Shown here: positions 1 through 8,231 of the stretch, piece by piece | How the letters are laid out: every line of letters starts with the position of its first letter | How positions within the stretch are numbered: the stretch's first letter is position 1 | Position numbers and translations under genes: made by a program | The notes under the pieces: model-generated | The model's database searches: none | What the model was told of the DNA's origin: nothing | Seen by the model: the letters and a program-made list of their open reading frames with translations, nothing else | Assembly: GCF_965118895.1 (NCBI RefSeq) | Contig: NZ_CBCPJJ010000027.1 | Coordinates: 1-64,000 of the forward strand | Direction of reading: 5' to 3' | Length of the DNA: 64,000 bases | Source: Rahnella inusitata_A | GTDB lineage: Bacteria > Pseudomonadota > Gammaproteobacteria > Enterobacterales > Enterobacteriaceae

Positions 1-164
1 CTTACGCGGGCACAGAAGAACTGGCAGCGTCGATAGAGGAATACATCGGGTACTACAATCATGACAGGATTAAAATGAAACTAGGCGGTATGAGTCCGGT
101 AGAATACCGGACTCATATGTTCCCCTGACGTAGTTCTAATGTCCAACTTTAAGGGTTCAGTTCA
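1..164 (+). mobile_element. IS3-family (IS150-type) insertion sequence, right end
   Basis: The window opens inside the transposase ORF B. The frame ends at 126-128 and reads ...EEYIGYYNHDRI...GMSPVEYR, the usual C-terminal end of IS150-group integrase-like transposases (YYN, R, and SPxxYR motifs). After the stop, GTCCAACTTT and GGGTTCAGTTCA near 141-164 resemble the terminal inverted repeat of this group, so the element probably ends close to 164. The left end, ORF A and the DDE residues lie outside the window. The element ends about 36 bp from the 3' end of the GntR regulator and does not disrupt it. The family is clear; the exact end is an estimate. Confidence 0.8.
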
Positions 165-199
165 GCGAAGGGGGAGGAGCCGAAGGCAACCCACCTATT

Positions 200-961
200 C
201 TAACCCTGACCAAAGATCTTAATCACCGCATCTAAATGATCCTTCATGGCTTTTTTAGCGGCGCGACCGTCGCGCGCTTCCAGCGCGGTCAGGATTTCAA
301 GATGTTCAATCTCGGAACGGTGCGGCATGTCCTGCGGCGTGTAATGCATTTGCAGGCTGCGAAACATCGTGCCGTAACGGTGGCCGAGCAGGTGAGCGAT
401 GATAAACGCGTAAGCCGGGTTGCCGCTGGCCTGAGCGATGCGGATGTGAAACAAACGGTCACCGGGATGAGTCGCAGATCCCTGCCGGTTATCGCGACAG
501 TTCTGCTCATAGGCCAACCTGATCGCCGCAAGTTCTTCATCTGTTGCATGTCGTGCTGCCAGCGCGGCGGTTTCCGGTTCGATCAATCGCCGTGTTTGTA
601 GCAGAGAAAATGGCGGTAACTCGGCGGTAAAATCCAGTGCGATATTCAGCTCATCATCCACGTCTGCCCACTGATTGCGCCCTGCCTGAGACATCACCGG
701 TTCCTTCGACGGAACCACCGCCGTGGCTGGGGGATGACACACAATCACACCGTTGCCGACGCGAACGTCCACCAGCCCGATCACTTCCAGCGCAATCAGC
801 GCCTCACGCACCGACGCACGGCTTACCTGTAACTGACTGGCCAACTCTCGCTCTGCGGGAAGGCGGCTTCCGGGCGGAAATTCCTTACTCTCAATTAACG
901 TTTTTAGCTGGTCAGCTATCTGCCTGTATATCCTGGGATTTTCTAATTTTTTTATCGGCAT
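200..961 (-). CDS. GntR/FadR-family regulator of the fucose operon
   Basis: Transcriptional regulator with an N-terminal winged helix (roughly residues 10-75 with PGSRLPAERELA and VSRASVREAL, the GntR recognition region) and a C-terminal FCD ligand domain. The FCD metal/acid ligands are visible as D..FH in DRLFHIRIA, H in EHLEIL and H in DHLDAV. FCD regulators usually sense organic or sugar acids, so an intermediate of the neighbouring pathway (L-fuconate or its keto acid) is a fair guess for the inducer. It is divergent from the seven-gene catabolic operon and probably represses it through the intergenic palindrome. I chose the ATG at 961 because AGGTG precedes it at good spacing; an upstream in-frame ATG at 985 would add eight residues. 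About 253 aa, normal for the family. Confidence 0.85.
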   Translation of the reverse strand: MPIKKLENPRIYRQIADQLKTLIESKEFPPGSRLPAERELASQLQVSRASVREALIALEVIGLVDVRVGNGVIVCHPPATAVVPSKEPVMSQAGRNQWADVDDELNIALDFTAELPPFSLLQTRRLIEPETAALAARHATDEELAAIRLAYEQNCRDNRQGSATHPGDRLFHIRIAQASGNPAYAFIIAHLLGHRYGTMFRSLQMHYTPQDMPHRSEIEHLEILTALEARDGRAAKKAMKDHLDAVIKIFGQG

Positions 962-1049
962 CGGACACCTGAGGTCAATTCTCATTAAGTGATTCAGCTA
1001 GCAACTTTAGGACAAAAATCTTGCTGAATTGTTTTATGCATGTAAAAAA

Positions 1050-1061
1050 TTGGTTAACCGA
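1050..1061. promoter_or_regulatory. Palindromic candidate operator in the gntR-fuc divergent promoter
   Basis: GGTTAACC (1052-1059) is a perfect palindrome extended to TTGGTTAACCGA. It lies between the divergent regulator and the SDR gene. GntR/FadR-subfamily sites are short GT...AC palindromes, although the spacing here is one base shorter than the FadR consensus. Binding is inferred. Confidence 0.45.
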
Positions 1062-1182
1062 AATCGTGTTTTAGGATGGAGCTTGGCGAATATCTTAGCA
1101 AAAAGCACCTCATATAACGCGTTTTTTTCGCTCCCAATGGCCTGACCATTAGACCTATAACCGTAATTTTTCAGGAGTTGCT

Positions 1183-1923
1183 ATGAACCTGGCAGGGAAA
1201 AAAGTTCTGATCACCGCCGCCGGACAAGGCATCGGATTTAACACCGCCACGCTGTTCGCCAGTCAGGGCGCGGAGGTCATTGCCACCGACATCAATATTG
1301 ATGCGCTGCATGATATTCAGGGCATCCGCCCTCGCGTTCTGGATGTCACTGATCCGCAGGCCATCGCCGCAGCCGCAGAAGAGATCGGCCCGGTCGATGT
1401 GCTGTTCAACTGTGCGGGCGTGGTACACAGCGGCGATATTCTGACGTGCAGCGAAGGCGAATGGCAGTTTGCTCTCGACCTTAACGTGACGGCGATGTTT
1501 TACATGATCCGCGCCTTTCTGCCCGCCATGCTCGAACGCAGCAGCGGTTCAATCATCAATATGTCGTCCGTGGCATCGAGCATCAAAGGCGTACCCAACC
1601 GTTTTGCCTACAGCGCGTCAAAAGCTGCCGTCATTGGGCTGACCCGCTCAGTCGCCGCTGATTATGTCACCCGGGGTATCCGCTGCAACGCCATCTGTCC
1701 GGGCACGGTGGAATCACCTTCCCTGCGCCAGCGCATTGCCGCACAGGCAGAAGCGGAAGGCCGCAGCGAAGCGGAAGTCTATCAGGCGTTTGTTTCGCGC
1801 CAGCCCATCGGGCGTATCGGGAAAACTGAAGAAATCGCCCAGCTGGCGCTGTATCTGGCGTCCGATGCCAGCTCCTACACCACCGGCACGGTGCAAATTA
1901 TTGATGGCGGCTGGAGTAACTGA
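1183..1923 (+). CDS. SDR oxidoreductase, probable 2-keto-3-deoxy-L-fuconate dehydrogenase
   Basis: Classical short-chain dehydrogenase of 246 aa. The nucleotide-binding turn is TAAGQGIG (11-18), NCAG is at 76-79 and the catalytic Ser129-Tyr143-x3-Lys147 set is present. A good AGGAG site precedes the ATG. It is the first gene of the operon, directly before an FAH-fold hydrolase. In the non-phosphorylative L-fucose pathway described in Xanthomonas campestris, an SDR oxidises 2-keto-3-deoxy-L-fuconate to the 2,4-diketo acid, which an FAH-family enzyme then cleaves. Gene order therefore makes this the keto-acid dehydrogenase rather than the sugar dehydrogenase. The family is certain; the exact substrate is inferred from context. 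Confidence 0.8.
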   Translation: MNLAGKKVLITAAGQGIGFNTATLFASQGAEVIATDINIDALHDIQGIRPRVLDVTDPQAIAAAAEEIGPVDVLFNCAGVVHSGDILTCSEGEWQFALDLNVTAMFYMIRAFLPAMLERSSGSIINMSSVASSIKGVPNRFAYSASKAAVIGLTRSVAADYVTRGIRCNAICPGTVESPSLRQRIAAQAEAEGRSEAEVYQAFVSRQPIGRIGKTEEIAQLALYLASDASSYTTGTVQIIDGGWSN

Positions 1924-1965
1924 GTCCTGAACGCCAAATTTAATCAATTAAAGAGGGAGAATTGA

Positions 1966-2808
1966 ATGAAATTATTACGCTACGGCACTGCAGGTTCTGA
2001 ACGCCCCGGCCTGCTGGACAGTAAAGGCAATTTGCGCGATCTCTCTGCGCACATTGCCGATGTGCGCGGCGAATTCCTGCACCCGGAAACGCTGGAAAAA
2101 CTGCGCCGTCTGGATCCGGAAAGCCTGCCACTGGTCAGCGGCGAGCCGCGCCTGGGTGCCTGCGTCGGGCAGGTCGGCAAGTTTATCTGTATCGGCCTGA
2201 ATTACGCCGATCACGCGGCAGAGACCGGCGCAGACATCCCGAAAGAACCGGTGATTTTCAGTAAATGGACCAGCGCGCTTGTCGGGCCGAATGACGATGT
2301 GGAGATCCCGCGTGATTCGGTCAAAACAGACTGGGAAGTGGAGCTCGGCGTGGTAATCGGCACCGGCGGGCGCTACATCAGCGAAGCAGATGCGATGTCG
2401 CACGTTGCGGGCTATTGCGTGATCAACGACGTCTCGGAACGTGAGTTCCAGATTGAACGCGGCGGCACCTGGGACAAGGGAAAAGGCTGCGATACGTTCG
2501 GCCCGACCGGCCCGTGGCTGGTCACGGCGGATGAAATCCCCGATCCGCATCAGTTGAACTTATGGCTGGAAGTCGACGGCAAACGCTTCCAGAACGGCAA
2601 TACCCGCACCATGATTTTTCAGATCCCCGAAATCATCAGCTATCTCAGCCGCTTTATGAGCCTGCAAGCCGGGGACATCATTTCTACCGGCACCCCGCCG
2701 GGTGTCGGGTTAGGGCAAAAACCGCCGCTGTATCTGAAAGCCGGTCAGGTTATGCGTTTGGGCATCGAAGGTCTGGGCGAACAACGCCAGAAGACGGTAC
2801 AGGCGTAG
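1966..2808 (+). CDS. FAH-family hydrolase, probable 2,4-diketo-3-deoxy-L-fuconate hydrolase
   Basis: Fumarylacetoacetate-hydrolase-fold protein of 280 aa. Core motifs are LNYADHAAE (79-87), the metal-binding EVELG (124-128), INDVSER with Asp155, and the C-terminal STGTPPGVG loop. The family cleaves C-C bonds of diketo acids with a divalent metal. In this operon the likely reaction splits 2,4-diketo-3-deoxy-L-fuconate into pyruvate and L-lactate, the last step of the pathway. GAGGGAG precedes the ATG. It sits 42 bp after the SDR gene and 29 bp before the dehydratase. Confidence 0.82.
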   Translation: MKLLRYGTAGSERPGLLDSKGNLRDLSAHIADVRGEFLHPETLEKLRRLDPESLPLVSGEPRLGACVGQVGKFICIGLNYADHAAETGADIPKEPVIFSKWTSALVGPNDDVEIPRDSVKTDWEVELGVVIGTGGRYISEADAMSHVAGYCVINDVSEREFQIERGGTWDKGKGCDTFGPTGPWLVTADEIPDPHQLNLWLEVDGKRFQNGNTRTMIFQIPEIISYLSRFMSLQAGDIISTGTPPGVGLGQKPPLYLKAGQVMRLGIEGLGEQRQKTVQA

Positions 2809-2837
2809 TCCCCTAATTTCTGCTGATGGAAGATGAA

Positions 2838-4115
2838 ATGACAAAGATTACGGCTTTACGGGTTGAAGATGTGCGCTTCCCGACGTCACTCTCGCTGGAC
2901 GGTTCGGATGCGATGAATCCTGACCCCGACTACTCCGCTGCGTATGTGATTTTAGAGACGGATAATCCTGACCTGAGCGGTCACGGGCTGACGTTTACCA
3001 TCGGGCGCGGTAATGAAATCTGCTGTGCGGCCATTAATGCGCTGGAACATCTGGTCGTCGGTCGCGAACTGGCGGGTATTACCGCCGATATGGGTAAATT
3101 CTGGCATGAATTTACCAGTGACAGCCAGCTGCGCTGGATTGGGCCGGATAAAGGTGCCATCCATCTGGCGACCGGTGCGGTGGTCAACGCAGTGTGGGAT
3201 TTATGGAGTAAAGCCGCCGGAAAGCCGCTGTGGCAGTTAGTAGCGGATATGTCGCCGGAAGAGCTGGTACGTTGCATCGATTTTCGTTACATCACCGACT
3301 GCATTACACCGCAGGAAGCGCTGACGCTGCTGCAACAACGTGCGGATAACAAACCGCAAAGGCGGGAAAAACTGCTGGCAGAGGGTTACCCCTGTTACAC
3401 CACCTCGGCAGGCTGGCTGGGGTATCCGGACGACAAACTACGCCGTCTGTGTCAGGAAGCAGTCGACGCCGGTTTTGACTATCTCAAGCTCAAAGTCGGC
3501 CGCGATCTGGAAGACGATATTCGCCGTGTGCGCATCGCCCGTGAAGTGATAGGCCCCGACCGCAAACTGATGATCGACGCCAATCAGGTATGGGAAACCG
3601 ACGAGGCCATTCCGTGGGTGAATGCCCTCGCCTTCGCCAAACCCTGGTTTATCGAAGAGCCGACCAGCCCGGATGACATCGAAGGCCATCGCAAAATCCG
3701 CCACGGCGTCGCACCGGTAAAAGTGGCGACCGGCGAGATGTGCCAGAACCGTATCATGTTCAAACAGTTCATCATGCGTGAGGCCATCGACGTGGTGCAG
3801 ATTGACGCCTGTCGTATGGGCGGTGTGAACGAAGTACTGGCAGTGATGCTGATGGCCGCCAAATACAACCTGCCGGTGTGCCCGCATGCGGGCGGCGTCG
3901 GGCTGTGCGAGTACGTGCAGCATCTGTCGATGATTGATTATCTGTGCATCGCCGGGACACATGAAGGCCGGGTGATTGAATATGTCGATCACCTGCACGA
4001 GCATTTTGTCCATCCGTGTGACATTCGCGGCGCAGCCTATATGCCGCCGAAAGCACCGGGTTTCTCGATCGAAATGCATCAGGCTTCAATCGACAAATAC
4101 CGTCATCACGCCTGA
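2838..4115 (+). CDS. L-fuconate dehydratase (enolase superfamily)
   Basis: Enolase-superfamily acid-sugar dehydratase of about 425 aa. It eliminates water from L-fuconate to give 2-keto-3-deoxy-L-fuconate. The barrel carries the KxK base (Lys217, Lys219), the Mg ligands Asp247 (MIDAN), Glu273 (FIEEP) and Glu300 (ATGE), and His350 in CPHAGG. The N-terminal lid includes PTSLSLDGSDAMNPDPDYS, typical of L-fuconate dehydratase. An ATG at 2826 is in frame, but GGAAG just before the ATG at 2838 makes the later start more likely. This is the strongest substrate marker in the operon and the main reason for calling it a fucose pathway. Confidence 0.9.
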   Translation: MTKITALRVEDVRFPTSLSLDGSDAMNPDPDYSAAYVILETDNPDLSGHGLTFTIGRGNEICCAAINALEHLVVGRELAGITADMGKFWHEFTSDSQLRWIGPDKGAIHLATGAVVNAVWDLWSKAAGKPLWQLVADMSPEELVRCIDFRYITDCITPQEALTLLQQRADNKPQRREKLLAEGYPCYTTSAGWLGYPDDKLRRLCQEAVDAGFDYLKLKVGRDLEDDIRRVRIAREVIGPDRKLMIDANQVWETDEAIPWVNALAFAKPWFIEEPTSPDDIEGHRKIRHGVAPVKVATGEMCQNRIMFKQFIMREAIDVVQIDACRMGGVNEVLAVMLMAAKYNLPVCPHAGGVGLCEYVQHLSMIDYLCIAGTHEGRVIEYVDHLHEHFVHPCDIRGAAYMPPKAPGFSIEMHQASIDKYRHHA

Positions 4116-4149
4116 GCCTGTGACTCAAAACACCCGGAGAACCTGAAGG

Positions 4150-5007
4150 ATGCGCATCGACAGCCATCAGCATTTCTGGCACTACACGCCGCAAGGTTAC
4201 CGCTGGATAAGCGACACAATGGCGGTATTAAAGCAGGATTTTTTGCCGGGAACATTGCGGGATACGTTACACCGTCACGATATACAGGGCACGATCCTGG
4301 TTCAGGCGTGTTCAGATAACCGAGAAACACAGTGGCTGCTGGAAATCGCTGAGAAAACAGAGTTTGTACGCGCCGTCACCGGCTGGATAGACCTGCTCTC
4401 TCCTCAGCTTGAACAGCAACTGGATGCGCGCTCTCATCCGCTGCTACGCGGCTTTCGGCATCAGGTTCAGGATGAAGTTTCACCCGCGCAGTGGCTGGCC
4501 GATACCGCCATCAACTGGGGTATCAGGCAGTTACAGCAGCGTGGCTATGTGTACGAAATTCTGGTGACGCACCAGCATCTGGCCGAAGCCGTACAATTTG
4601 CCGAACGCCACGATAACTATTATCTGGTGCTGGATCATTTTGGCAAACCAGACCTGAGCCTCGGCGCGGCGCACTGGGCGAAACAGGTTGCGCCTCTGGC
4701 CGCCCTGCCGCACGTCAGCTGCAAACTCTCAGGTTTGCTGACGGAACCGCGTCCGGCTGGCGTCACGCTCAATGACCTGCTGCCCTATTTCGACGCCGCG
4801 CTGGAAGTTTTTGGCACTGAACGGCTGATGTTTGGCTCCGACTGGCCGGTGAGCCTGCTGGCGGGGAGTGCCGAAGATCCTTGGTCGCTCTGCGAACAGG
4901 CCATCGCGGCGCTCAGCTCTGACGAGCAGGCAGCCATTTTTGGTGGTAATGCCTGCGCAGTTTACCGAATACAGGAAACGAGCAATGAATCTGCATCTGC
5001 AAAATAA
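4150..5007 (+). CDS. Amidohydrolase_2 family, probable L-fucono-1,5-lactonase
   Basis: TIM-barrel metal hydrolase of 285 aa with the N-terminal HQHFW (6-10) metal ligands, the internal DHFGKPD motif and the C-terminal FGSDWPV aspartate. These are the hallmarks of the COG3618 lactonase group. It would hydrolyse L-fuconolactone, made by the fucose dehydrogenase, to L-fuconate for the dehydratase upstream. Its 3' end overlaps the next gene by 23 bp, which indicates coupled translation. Family sure; substrate inferred from the operon. Confidence 0.82.
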   Translation: MRIDSHQHFWHYTPQGYRWISDTMAVLKQDFLPGTLRDTLHRHDIQGTILVQACSDNRETQWLLEIAEKTEFVRAVTGWIDLLSPQLEQQLDARSHPLLRGFRHQVQDEVSPAQWLADTAINWGIRQLQQRGYVYEILVTHQHLAEAVQFAERHDNYYLVLDHFGKPDLSLGAAHWAKQVAPLAALPHVSCKLSGLLTEPRPAGVTLNDLLPYFDAALEVFGTERLMFGSDWPVSLLAGSAEDPWSLCEQAIAALSSDEQAAIFGGNACAVYRIQETSNESASAK

Positions 5008-5761
5008 AGTGGTGATTGTCACCGGCGGCGGTTCAGGCATTGGTGCCGCCATTTCACTGATACTGGCCGAAGAAGGCGCCATCCCGGTCATCATCAGCAA
5101 CACCGAACCGGCGAATGAGTTGATGCATCAGTTGCAACAACGGTCGCCAGAAACCAGCTTTATTCTCACTGAACTGCGTGAGGAAGCCAGCTGCGCGGCG
5201 GCAGTAAACCAGATCATGGCCCGTTACGGCCGCATCGACGGGCTGGTGAATAACGCCGGTGCCAATGACAGCGTCGGACTGGACGCCGGACGCGAAGCTT
5301 TTGTCCGCTCACTGGAGCAGAACCTTATTCATTACTACCTGATGGCGCATCTGAGTCTGGACGCCCTGCGCGCCAGCCGGGGTGCCATCGTCAATATCAG
5401 CTCGAAAACGGCGCTGACCGGTCAGGGAAATACCAGCGGTTACGCCTCGGCCAAAGGCGGCGTTCTGGCGCTGACCCGCGAATGGGCAGCGGCCCTGCTC
5501 AAAGATGGAATTCGGGTCAACGCGGTCATACCTGCGGAAGTAATGACCCCGCTGTACGAGCGCTGGATCAAAGGCTTCGAAAATCCTGATGAAAAACTGC
5601 ACCAGATAACCTCACATATCCCGCTCGGGCAACGCATGACCACGCCGCAGGAAATCGCCAATACTGTGGTGTTTCTGCTCTCTTCCCGCACCTCCCACAC
5701 CACCGGTCAGTGGCTGACGGTGGACGGTGGCTACATGCATCTTGACCGGGCGTTAACATGA
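4985..5761 (+). CDS. SDR oxidoreductase, probable L-fucose dehydrogenase
   Basis: Short-chain dehydrogenase of 258 aa. TGGGSGIG (13-20), NNAG (89-92), ISS near 138-140 and Tyr153-x3-Lys157 complete the classical SDR active site. The frame stays open upstream to 4868 inside the lactonase gene, but AGGAAAC just before the ATG at 4985 and the start of the Rossmann fold fix the start here. It lies between the lactonase and the mutarotase, so it most likely oxidises L-fucose to the lactone. The two SDRs of the operon could be swapped in role; order favours this assignment. Confidence 0.78.
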   Translation: MNLHLQNKVVIVTGGGSGIGAAISLILAEEGAIPVIISNTEPANELMHQLQQRSPETSFILTELREEASCAAAVNQIMARYGRIDGLVNNAGANDSVGLDAGREAFVRSLEQNLIHYYLMAHLSLDALRASRGAIVNISSKTALTGQGNTSGYASAKGGVLALTREWAAALLKDGIRVNAVIPAEVMTPLYERWIKGFENPDEKLHQITSHIPLGQRMTTPQEIANTVVFLLSSRTSHTTGQWLTVDGGYMHLDRALT

Positions 5762-6102
5762 GCCGCCGTTTCGTACAGGCATTGGATTTGGCTGAAGATC
5801 CACTGCTTATCGAAGAATATCAGCGTTATCACCAGCAAATCTGGCCGGAGATTTCCGCGCACCTTCGTCGTTACGGTGTCACGGAAATGGAGATTTATCG
5901 TCTGGGAAACCGGCTGATGATGGTGATGGAAACCACGGATGACTTTGACAGCGACCTGTTTGAACGCCGCAGTCTGGAAGACCCCAAAGTCTGTGAATGG
6001 GAAGCGCTGATGTGGAAATATCAGCGCCCCACGCCATGGACGCCTGCCGGTGAGAAATGGGTGGAAATGGAGAGGATTTTCTCCCTGAAGGATCAGCCAT
6101 AG
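5758..6102 (+). CDS. RhaM-type (DUF718) 6-deoxysugar mutarotase
   Basis: 114 aa, the usual length of the L-rhamnose mutarotase family (COG3254). Typical features are the YQRYHQQIWPEI segment with its His, YGVTEMEIYRLGNRL, and a WEALMWKYQ-PTP end. It interconverts the alpha and beta anomers of L-rhamnose or L-fucose so the dehydrogenase receives the right form. The start overlaps the SDR stop by 4 bp (ATGA). The same gene type accompanies the Xanthomonas fucose cluster. Confidence 0.82.
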   Translation: MSRRFVQALDLAEDPLLIEEYQRYHQQIWPEISAHLRRYGVTEMEIYRLGNRLMMVMETTDDFDSDLFERRSLEDPKVCEWEALMWKYQRPTPWTPAGEKWVEMERIFSLKDQP

Positions 6103-6108
6103 TTTTCA

Positions 6109-6147
6109 CCTCCCCTTCGCCGGGGAGGCGCCCCGAACACGTTTTTT
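6109..6147 (+). terminator. Hairpin with T-run between mutarotase and permease
   Basis: CCTCCCC (6109-6115) pairs with GGGGAGG (6122-6128) around a 6-nt loop. A run of six T follows at 6142-6147, about 13 nt beyond the stem. The T-run is too far away for a strong intrinsic terminator. It may attenuate the operon or protect the upstream mRNA, and leaves open that the permease has its own promoter. Confidence 0.4.
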
Positions 6148-6223
6148 CATGCTATCTGACATAAAAAAATCAGCCACCTGAGCTGAACCCCTACATGCTT
6201 CACCAGATACTGAGGAATACACT

Positions 6224-7453
6224 ATGCTCGCTGACAAAACCGCTTCACCTGCCTATGCGGAGCGCAAAACAACGTCCGGTTTCCGACTCGCGTTTATTCT
6301 GGTCACCACGCTGTTTTTCCTGTGGGGCTTATCCTACGGGCTGCTGGATGTACTGAATAAGCATTTTCAGGAAGTGTTACACGTTAATAAAGCCCAATCG
6401 GGTTTACTCCAGGCAGCGTACTTCGGCGCCTATTTTATCATCGCGCTGCCCGCCGGTTTCTTTATGGACAGGTTCGGCTACAAGGCAGGGATCCTGGTCG
6501 GATTATGTTTGTATGCGCTGGGCGCGCTGTTATTCGTTCCCGCCGCCAGCGCTGGCAGTTTCGGCATGTTTCTGCTGGCGCTGTTTGTAATCGCACTCGG
6601 CCTGGGTTGTCTGGAAACCGCCGCGAACCCGTTTGCCACCGTGCTGGGTGACCCTGCCGGTGCCGAACGCCGACTGAACCTTTCTCAGTCCTTCAACGGA
6701 TTAGGTCAGTTCATTGGCCCGGTCATCGGCGGCTCGCTGTTCTTCAGCGCCACGCAGGGAACCACTGCCGAAGGCCTCTCGTCAGTGAAAATGACCTATG
6801 TCGCCATCGCCGTTTTAGTGTTACTGATAGCCTTTGTTTTTGGCCGGACAAAACTGCCGGATATCCGCGAACAGAGTACGTCCGACGCCCACGGGATGGA
6901 GCAAGGTTTGTGGCAGCACGGGCATTTCACCGGCGGCGTCATCGCGCAGTTTTTCTATGTCGCGGCGCAGGTCGGCGTCGGGGCATTCTTCATCAACTAC
7001 ACCACCGAGCACTGGCACACGTTGTCGAATCAGAACGCTTCTTATCTGCTTTCCGTCGGCATGATAAGTTTCATGGTCGGACGTTTTTTCAGTACCTGGC
7101 TAATGGGCTTCGTACGCCCGGCCACCCTGCTGGTGATTTACGCGATCATAAATATTGTCTTATGCGGAGTGGTCGTTGCGGGGATTGATAACGTTTCAGT
7201 CATTGCATTAGTGGCAATTTTCTTCTTTATGTCGATCATGTTCCCGACCATTTTTGCGATGGGCGTCAAGAACATGGGCAAACAGACCAAACGTGCCAGT
7301 TCCGTGATGATCATGGCGATAGTCGGCGGCGCGATCATGCCGTACCTGATGGGCGCAATCGCCGACCGCTACACCACGGCGGTCTCCTACGCGCTGCCGA
7401 TGGTCTGCTTCGCCGTCGTCTTAACGTACGCCTTACGTCAGCGGGCGAAGTAA
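6224..7453 (+). CDS. FucP-type MFS sugar:proton symporter
   Basis: 409 aa with about twelve hydrophobic segments. The N-terminal half (FFLWGLSYGLLDVLNKHFQ, GAYFIIALPAGFFMDRFGYK, ETAANPFATVLG) is the FucP family signature of L-fucose:H+ symporters. It would import the sugar oxidised by the preceding genes. It is 121 bp after the mutarotase, with a hairpin between, and followed by a strong terminator. Family assignment is firm; L-fucose as substrate agrees with both family and operon. Confidence 0.85.
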   Translation: MLADKTASPAYAERKTTSGFRLAFILVTTLFFLWGLSYGLLDVLNKHFQEVLHVNKAQSGLLQAAYFGAYFIIALPAGFFMDRFGYKAGILVGLCLYALGALLFVPAASAGSFGMFLLALFVIALGLGCLETAANPFATVLGDPAGAERRLNLSQSFNGLGQFIGPVIGGSLFFSATQGTTAEGLSSVKMTYVAIAVLVLLIAFVFGRTKLPDIREQSTSDAHGMEQGLWQHGHFTGGVIAQFFYVAAQVGVGAFFINYTTEHWHTLSNQNASYLLSVGMISFMVGRFFSTWLMGFVRPATLLVIYAIINIVLCGVVVAGIDNVSVIALVAIFFFMSIMFPTIFAMGVKNMGKQTKRASSVMIMAIVGGAIMPYLMGAIADRYTTAVSYALPMVCFAVVLTYALRQRAK

Positions 7454-7461
7454 AATGTCAG

Positions 7462-7486
7462 CCGGGAGCCTTCCGCTCCCGGTTTT
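7462..7486 (+). terminator. Intrinsic terminator of the fucose operon
   Basis: CCGGGAGC (7462-7469) and GCTCCCGG (7475-7482) form an 8-bp stem with a 5-nt loop, followed by TTTT. It lies directly after the permease and before the convergent msrA stop. Confidence 0.8.
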
Positions 7487-7488
7487 CC

Positions 7489-8214
7489 CTACTCTTTAAC
7501 CAACACCGGCTGTTGGCGGTAATTCGCCGGGAAGTAATGTTGTAAGTCTTTAATCTTCGGCAAATCGTTCACCACGATGTACGGATAGTCGGGATTATCA
7601 TTCAAAAAGTTCTGATGGTAGGCCTCAGCCGGATAAAAGTGCCCGTTGTTTTCGACCGTCGTCACCATGGGTTGGCTGTAGCTTTTACTGGCGTTGAGTT
7701 GCGCGATGTACGCTTTGGCAACCTCCGTCTGGGCGGCATTTTGCGGGAATACCGCCGAACGATACTGGCTGCCAGTATCCGGCCCTTGCCGGTTTAACTG
7801 CGTCGGATTATGGCCAACGGAGAAAAAGATGTGCAGCAGCTCGCCGTAAGTCACCTGAGTCGGGTCAAACGTCACCTTCACTGACTCCGCATGACCGGTC
7901 TCTCCGGTACTCACTTCCTCATAACTCGCCGTCCCCGCCGCGCCGCCGGTATACCCGGATACCGCGCTGGTCACGCCTTTCACATGCTGGAACACCCCCT
8001 GGATCCCCCAGAAACACCCACCTGCAAACAGCGCGGTTTCACTGTGTGTCGTACCTGCGGGCTCATCCTTTGCGGGCGCAGCGATCACCACGGCCGGTTC
8101 CGCGCCGCCCCATGACCACGCGTTATTCTGGAACACCAGCGCGGATGCCAGTACCAGACCGGCGATCAGGCTGTAATTACGTAAAGACTTCACTCTTTTA
8201 TCAGTCATTTTCAT
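7489..8214 (-). CDS. msrA: Peptide methionine-(S)-sulfoxide reductase with N-terminal export segment
   Basis: Reduces the S-epimer of methionine sulfoxide in proteins. The catalytic GCFWG motif is at 66-70 (Cys67), followed by VSGYTGG and the VSTGETGHAESV segment. At 241 aa it is longer than cytosolic MsrA cores because of an N-terminal extension with a basic start, a hydrophobic stretch (about 14-29) and a small-residue region before the domain. That looks like a Sec signal peptide or membrane anchor, so the enzyme probably acts outside the cytoplasm. It lies 17 bp downstream of msrB on the same strand, giving an exported MsrB-MsrA pair. The ATG at 8208 is an alternative start. Confidence 0.88.
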   Translation of the reverse strand: MKMTDKRVKSLRNYSLIAGLVLASALVFQNNAWSWGGAEPAVVIAAPAKDEPAGTTHSETALFAGGCFWGIQGVFQHVKGVTSAVSGYTGGAAGTASYEEVSTGETGHAESVKVTFDPTQVTYGELLHIFFSVGHNPTQLNRQGPDTGSQYRSAVFPQNAAQTEVAKAYIAQLNASKSYSQPMVTTVENNGHFYPAEAYHQNFLNDNPDYPYIVVNDLPKIKDLQHYFPANYRQQPVLVKE

Positions 8215-8231
8215 GGTGGTCTCACAGAGGA

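Noticed and set aside
1..985. Possible disruption of the GntR gene by the insertion sequence
   Set aside because: The regulator frame is complete with a natural C-terminus; the element ends before it.
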